From Phialocephala subalpina (lineage: Eukaryota; Ascomycota; Leotiomycetes; Helotiales; Mollisiaceae), in the NCBI GenBank assembly GCA_900073065.1, contig FJOG01000013.1, positions 1,081,227 to 1,145,226 on the forward strand: 64,000 nt of DNA, written 5' to 3'. The notes beneath the pieces are model-generated. The model did no database searches, was not told the DNA's origin, and saw nothing but the letters and a program-made list of their open reading frames with translations. Position numbers and translations under genes: made by a program. Each line of letters opens with the position of its first letter. Position 1 is the stretch's first letter. Positions 58,840-64,000 of the stretch are shown here, one piece after another.

Positions 58840-60135
58840 TTATCTTGCCGCATTCGCAATCTGTGTAGCATATTGCCTCATCATACTCGCTCTCACCACA
58901 TTCGGCTGCGGCCTATGAGCGGGATGCAAATACCCAGGCTGCAAATCATGCAGCATCAGAAATATATCCTCAATGAGCTCCGCCTGCTGCACCTCCTCTT
59001 CCGTCATAAGCAGGATTGACATCGGTCTTGGAGGTAGATTCGAAAGGTCTGGAATAGTCTCCTTGATATCTCCCTGGAAGTTTGATGAGGCTTGAGACCA
59101 TTGGGAGGAGCTGGATGAGCGGTTGGATGAGTAGATTGAAGGCGAGGAGCTGGGCGATGGCGCTGTTGAGGGACGGGAAGAGTAGTTTGAGGGTGAGTAG
59201 GAGTGCGGTGGTGGAGAGATATCATCTGAGTGCGGTGGTGGAGGAGTCGTGGTACGAGTCGCCAATTCTCTAGAATCGTCATTTGAGTACCAAGATCGAT
59301 ACGGTGATTGATCGAAGACAGGTACAGGAGGTGCTCGAGTCGGTGGTGGCGGAGGAGTCGATGTCCGAGAAGAAGCCTCGGAACACAACTGAGGCGTAGA
59401 AAGTGCGGATGAATTTTCAGAAGATAATTCGCTAATAGGGGTGGAATCGAGCTCGCCGAAGGGACTGATAGGGCTGACAGGTCGAATGGCGTCGAGTTCA
59501 TGAGGTATTTCGATGGTCCGAGGAAGGTCCATTGATGTCATTGATTTGGATGCCACGACTGCTGCTGTCAGAGGGCTCGAGACAGATGGTCTGAATGAAG
59601 CCCATGATGAACGGGTTGAAAGTGATGGCCAGCGGAGTTTCCGCTTGTGGATGATCTCTGAGGTTTGGGGAACCGTCTTTCCAAAGTCGTTGATGTACTT
59701 TGGTAGATCATCATTGCTAGATGATGGTTGGGCCCATCTTCCGATGGGCAAAGATGGATATCGGATCTTTCGACGAAAGGTTTTGGTTCTGGAGGTGGGA
59801 ACTGGCTCTGTATTCAACCGGAGCTTTCTTAGAATGATAGGTTCATCTGGAACAATAGGCCCATGATAGATAGGACCTGTGTTGACAACTCTCTCATCAA
59901 CCTCCTGGACGCTTGGCAGTTGACCGGAAGCTGGTTGTTGTGGTCGCTTCGGAGGTGGTTTGGAGTAAGGTGGAGGATGTGATTGAAGTAGAGTATTGTC
60001 ATTGCCGTCTTCAGCAAAGCCACCCAGTTCTGTATTCCATATCTGTGGCTGATTGGGGATCTCCCTAATCTGACCATCTATGGGTATGGCGTAGAAAAAG
60101 GGAAAGCCGGGAAGGGTTGCAATGGGCGAATTCAT
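58840..60135 (-). CDS. Pro/Ser-rich, mostly disordered hypothetical protein
   Basis: A single open frame of 431 residues begins MNSPIATLPGFPFFYAIPID. Its length, uninterrupted frame and biased fungal-like composition support a real gene. Most of the chain is Pro/Ser/Thr-rich with runs such as TPPPPPTRAPPVPV and TPPPPHSDDISPPPH. Two short basic repeats (RRKIRYPSLPIGRWAQPSS and KRKLRWPSLSTRSSWAS) resemble each other and may be docking motifs. The C-terminus (MTEEEVQQAELIEDIFLMLHD) is helical and acidic. No domain is recognised. A regulatory or scaffold role is possible but unproven. Confidence 0.62.
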   Translation of the reverse strand: MNSPIATLPGFPFFYAIPIDGQIREIPNQPQIWNTELGGFAEDGNDNTLLQSHPPPYSKPPPKRPQQPASGQLPSVQEVDERVVNTGPIYHGPIVPDEPIILRKLRLNTEPVPTSRTKTFRRKIRYPSLPIGRWAQPSSSNDDLPKYINDFGKTVPQTSEIIHKRKLRWPSLSTRSSWASFRPSVSSPLTAAVVASKSMTSMDLPRTIEIPHELDAIRPVSPISPFGELDSTPISELSSENSSALSTPQLCSEASSRTSTPPPPPTRAPPVPVFDQSPYRSWYSNDDSRELATRTTTPPPPHSDDISPPPHSYSPSNYSSRPSTAPSPSSSPSIYSSNRSSSSSQWSQASSNFQGDIKETIPDLSNLPPRPMSILLMTEEEVQQAELIEDIFLMLHDLQPGYLHPAHRPQPNVVRASMMRQYATQIANAAR

Positions 60136-61935
60136 CGTGACCGTGAGATCTGATATCGACGGTGCCAGCCGGATTGCACTGCAGATGCAGCTGAAAAAAG
60201 CTCTTGACTTTGTTTCTGGTTGTCTGACGGAAAGAGGATCTTGTTGGCCACTTACCTAGAAATGAGTTGTGAAATCTGTTATGTTGGACTGTTGGTTCGT
60301 CATGTGTTGAGCACCGAAACCCACCGGTAATCCTTCCGATTCCCCTCCCGACCTCGAAAGTCACCTAGAAACCGGCCGACAACGTGATCGACATTCTTAA
60401 GGCCGGGACAACGCTGTGAGCTTGGAATTAAATGTCCAGACTTCTCTCGGACAATTCTTCCTGTGTTTGTCCTGTAGGTATTACTTCGAGAGGAGATATT
60501 GCGCACGAAGCAGCGAATGACTGTGCTATGAAAATGGTGCAAGTGCATCTAAAATATCAAAAACCCACTCAAACCCTCCACAACCATGAATTCAAACGCT
60601 CAGAAAGGCAGGCAGAAAACACTTGTGCCTCAATGAGATGTATCGCTGGCACTGCCCCAGTGTCTACAGAGATAGTCCATTGCGCGACGCGTTCTATTCT
60701 GTCGGACGCGACCAATTTCCGTTCATCGTGGCTGAGCAGCCAGGACGACATAACACAAAGTTTCAGCGCCGTTGTCGCATTTTCAATGTGAACCTCGCAG
60801 ATTGTGAAGAGACATGAAGGCGAGTCCAAAAAACTTCCCGAGGGCATTCTCAGTCGAGCACGTGTTGTTACATAATCAACATCGGCGCTTCGCTTTTAAC
60901 TTTCGCCGACGTCGTCTCTTGCCCAAAACTTTTTTGTCTCCACAACTTCAAGAAACCAGAAGCTACGAACTCTCCCGAACTGTCACAAGGACTTGCCCTT
61001 GCCCGATAGCAGCCCCATTGAGCTCGCCCGGCCGGAGTACCTTGTTCACAAATTCGAATATCCCACTCCGCGGCAGCAAAAGTACCTCAAGCAAAAATAT
61101 ATCCGTGAGCGGAAGATTCGGACGAACCATGAACAGGGTCTGGAGTATTGTGCATGTGGCAGGTGGTCACTAGATGTTTTTCTTTTCTCCGATAGAAGGA
61201 GACTAGAACATGGCAAAGTTCTTGAAATTTGAGTTCTCGAGGGAGTTCTCAAGGGAGTTCTCGGGGATATCCTGGTTTTTTTGACATTCAGGAAGGCACC
61301 CTGCAGGCTTTCGACCCGATCCCTGAACCATCTCGCCGATGACTCTTTTGACGTTATATTTCTTTAACCGAAATGGTAGTCGCCATTAGATGTGTTAGTC
61401 ACTGTGAGGAAGGCTTTCAATTTTCATGGACGCCATCCCTTTCTCTGGCTGAACTTTCGTTATCCGGAACGGCTACGAAACCCACAGAAATTCGAAGCTT
61501 GGCACCTCAATGCATCTCGAGGCCAGAGTTCGGGAATATCTGTCAATTATTTGATCATCGGCCTCTAGAAGCTCCGATAATTCACTTAGCGCAGCTCCTC
61601 GCGGTAGTCCCCAGAGCGTCCCATAGCCTAACGGCCGGGCCACGCGAATACGCCCAAGGATATCGAGAAACATTAATAGTTCAAGACCAAGTTTTTCAGC
61701 CTCGCCGAGCATGGCGAACGCGGAATTAAGCTTTATTCATTGGCTCCCTTACGATTTTCGGAGTGCTGACGTGCCCGACAAAGTTTGCGGTGCCGGAGCT
61801 TGAAACAATTGTCAAAGTCCGAGCCTCGTCTGCCAAGATCTACACACGGCATTACTTTTCAAGCCTTCAGCCTCATATACCAAGGCCTGCAGCCTTCTCA
61901 AGTAAATGTATCTTTTTCTCTTCAATTTGTTCAAT
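60136..61935. other. intergenic, no supported gene
   Basis: Contains the promoter of the disordered-protein gene and that of the SDR. Motif-free open frames of about 90-120 codons occur on both strands (for example 60432-60791, 60814-61173 and 61373-61729 plus). None has recognisable splice structure. Confidence 0.42.
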
Positions 61936-62937
61936 ATGGCGTCTGGTTCCAGAATCTATGATGCAGGACCCCAACTTCATGCATCTCGTTCTTCGGTGAA
62001 ATGGGAAAACAAATCAAGCCTCACGAAACATCGGGATACGTATCCTTTCATTGACCCCTTTCGATTCGCAAAGCAATTGAGTGGCAAAGTGGTTCTGATC
62101 ACCGAGGCACATCGAGGTATCGGACGTGCCACTGCAGTGGCGTTCGCGCAGGCGGGAGCCTCAGTTTGCTGTATCGGACCCTCGGCCGAATCTTTGGAAC
62201 CCTTGCTCAAAGAAATAAAGGAGAAGTTCAATACACCGACCTTGGCCCTGACAGCCAATCTTATGCAGCCTGCAGCCCCTTCACAAGTTGTGGGGCTTGT
62301 AGCGAAGTATCGTGGACCTGTCGACATTTTGATCAATATCACTCCAGCAACCTACATACGACCTCTCGCCCAGGAGTCTGATATTTTGAAGGACTGGTGG
62401 CCGCATCACGAAGCAGCTCTTCGGGTTCCGATTTCCCTTATGCAAGCTGTCATTCCGTCAATGGTGGAACGCCGAAGTGGAATTATTATTAGCTCGGTTT
62501 TGTCAACTGCACATCTACAACTCCCATATCTGTCTCAGCAAGGCGTGTCGAAAGCGGCATTATTAAAGTTCCACCATCACCTTGAACTTGAGATGAGATC
62601 GAAGGGAATCATGTCCTTCGCCGTGGATCCCGGACCAATACCTTCCTATATCCACGATCCTGCTCTACCAATAGAAGATGATCCAAACCACTGGGCCAGA
62701 GATCCTGAACTGCAAGCATCTTTGGCAGATGTGGCACTTCAAGTTTCGTGGCCAGCTGCGGGCCTTGCGAGTGGAACCTTTCTGACACTATGTGCGGAAC
62801 CCCGAGCGAGGATTCTAAGTGGGCTGTATGTCAATGCTGAACGAGATCTCGAGGAGCTTCTCACCAGAATGGAGAGTGACTGGGGAAGAAAAGTTGAAAG
62901 AGAGAGATTGTATGTTTTGAAGGTTGATGAGCTTTGA
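61936..62937 (+). CDS. short-chain dehydrogenase/reductase-like protein with altered active site
   Basis: Single exon, 333 residues from MASGSRIYDAG; a Met ten codons upstream (61906) adds a hydrophobic stretch and is less likely. The Rossmann start is GKVVLITEAHRGIGRATAVA, so TGxxxGxG has become TEAHRGIG. DILINITPA replaces the usual NNAG. The strand with catalytic Ser is present (GIIISSVLSTAHL). The active-site YxxxK reads Gln202-Gly-Val-Ser-Lys206, with Tyr replaced by Gln. A PGPIPSYIHDP loop and a normal C-terminal region follow. Loss of Tyr and changes in the cofactor loop suggest altered chemistry or a non-catalytic role. It is unrelated in position to the SDR relic at 26 kb. Confidence 0.82.
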   Translation: MASGSRIYDAGPQLHASRSSVKWENKSSLTKHRDTYPFIDPFRFAKQLSGKVVLITEAHRGIGRATAVAFAQAGASVCCIGPSAESLEPLLKEIKEKFNTPTLALTANLMQPAAPSQVVGLVAKYRGPVDILINITPATYIRPLAQESDILKDWWPHHEAALRVPISLMQAVIPSMVERRSGIIISSVLSTAHLQLPYLSQQGVSKAALLKFHHHLELEMRSKGIMSFAVDPGPIPSYIHDPALPIEDDPNHWARDPELQASLADVALQVSWPAAGLASGTFLTLCAEPRARILSGLYVNAERDLEELLTRMESDWGRKVERERLYVLKVDEL

Positions 62938-64000
62938 TGTTTGGTCTAGTGTTGTTCTCTAGCGTGGTGTCGTGGCGTTTGAAGATTAATATGCTGTTTT
63001 GCTTGAACTAGAAGGCGGCTTGCTGAAAAGTGTAACATACCAACGGATCATCTCCCAGAATTGTGTTTTCAGGAGTAACGGAAGCCCAGTACATTGTCAC
63101 CATTAAATAATAATATGTATATATATTTTTTTGGTTAATCTGCCAAATTCCTGGAATAGCAGAGGAGGGAGAGTATGCTTAATTTCCATTGAAAGTTTGT
63201 TTCACTGGCAGTATATATATTATATGTTTTCAGAGTTCTATCTTTGGATCACCTTCTTTTCCTAATGGACACTTGCAAGTCCAGCCGAAACACGTGATGG
63301 ATCTCAAGAACGTGTCCCAGCAATCATCCACGCCAGCAGCTGTCACTCTCTAGTTCATCCCAACAGCTGCTGTAAGCGTTCCTGCATCAGGGATGCATGT
63401 TCATCCACCAGGACGAATATACTTTCTTCTCTACGAACGCATTTCCAAATAGGGAGCAAAATACGAACACCAACTTCGTTTAGATCTCCGAACTACATCG
63501 GTGACTTTATGCAACTGCCACACTTGACGAGCATCAGCATCCATCCCGATTCCCGTGCTGCGGCTCCTCCCTTCGTTCCATCCTTCGACAGGCCCCCACA
63601 CAGCCTCGCAACCCTTCGTCACGGGTCCTTCGTACCCATTCCACCTCGCTTCGACTCCCTGTCGCTTGACCCCCGCATCCCACTATCACTGAACCTCAAA
63701 CCCCACGCCTGTCACCGCTGCAAGCGCACACGGACATAAAACTCGCTGACCGAAGTCCTTCTCCGAGACCAGGCTTGCGAATCATCATCAGATGCCTAGA
63801 ATCAGGACTTATGCCTCAGCACATGACAGATACTCATGCTCTGACTACCGTATCATGAGCACTTCACATGTCTATCTCATTGTTTCAATCATGCTCAGAT
63901 ATCGAGGTCTAGGCATTGAGAGGGGAAGCGTGAGCATTTGAAAGAAAGAGGAGGTGATTCATGATTGATGATCATATGATATTGTCATCTCCTTATGTCC
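62938..64000. other. right edge, no supported gene
   Basis: 3' region of the SDR-like gene, then AT-rich sequence and short frames (63509-63739 plus) without motif. The leader of a gene starting beyond the window could lie here. Confidence 0.4.

Overview
The window is nuclear DNA of a filamentous ascomycete. Genes carry many short introns of about 40-80 bases with GT...AG ends, the one tRNA gene is intron-containing, and plant-wall enzymes (AA9 LPMO, GH43) and secreted Ser/Thr-rich membrane proteins are present. A Leotiomycetes-like fungus is a guess; no species can be named. All exon boundaries were assembled by eye from splice signals, reading-frame continuity and family motifs.

Layout. 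1-5.6 kb: N-terminal amidase NTA1 and a secreted AA9 LPMO. 7.3-11.6 kb: two convergent paralogous single-pass membrane proteins with Cys-rich ectodomains. 13.8-14.8 kb: secreted GH43. 15-19.8 kb: gene-poor, with a decayed reading frame, then tRNA-Asp(GTC). 21.2-26.5 kb: a candidate fungal RiPP (dikaritin-type) cluster with a Kex2-type repeat precursor, two divergently transcribed UstYa/DUF3328 proteins and a short-chain dehydrogenase carrying a nonsense codon. 27.2-49.8 kb: mostly housekeeping genes (single-pass membrane protein, NDUFAF7, CDK11-type kinase, Ser/Thr-rich secreted protein, UspA protein, eIF3l, DOMON-cytochrome b561, Nrd1-like RNA-binding protein, Golgi pH regulator). 50-57.2 kb: a long hairpin, duplicated segments, a truncated third UstYa-like gene and, divergent from it, a Tyr/Gly-rich secreted protein with repeated Lys-Arg sites, possibly a second RiPP-like locus. 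58.8-62.9 kb: a disordered protein and an SDR with an altered active site.

Two things stand out. The 21-26 kb locus joins a repeat precursor with recurring His-Phe-His-Tyr cores to two UstYa-type proteins that each carry two HxxHC motifs, the expected logic of a cyclic-peptide RiPP pathway. The window also holds three perfect direct tandem duplications, each exactly 250 bp (31975, 52572, 53502). Each sits where coding sequence is lost: the CDK11 catalytic core, the middle of a small gene, and the C-terminal half of the third UstYa protein. Identical length and perfect identity point to an assembly or gap-filling artefact, so those three broken genes should not be read as biology without checking reads.
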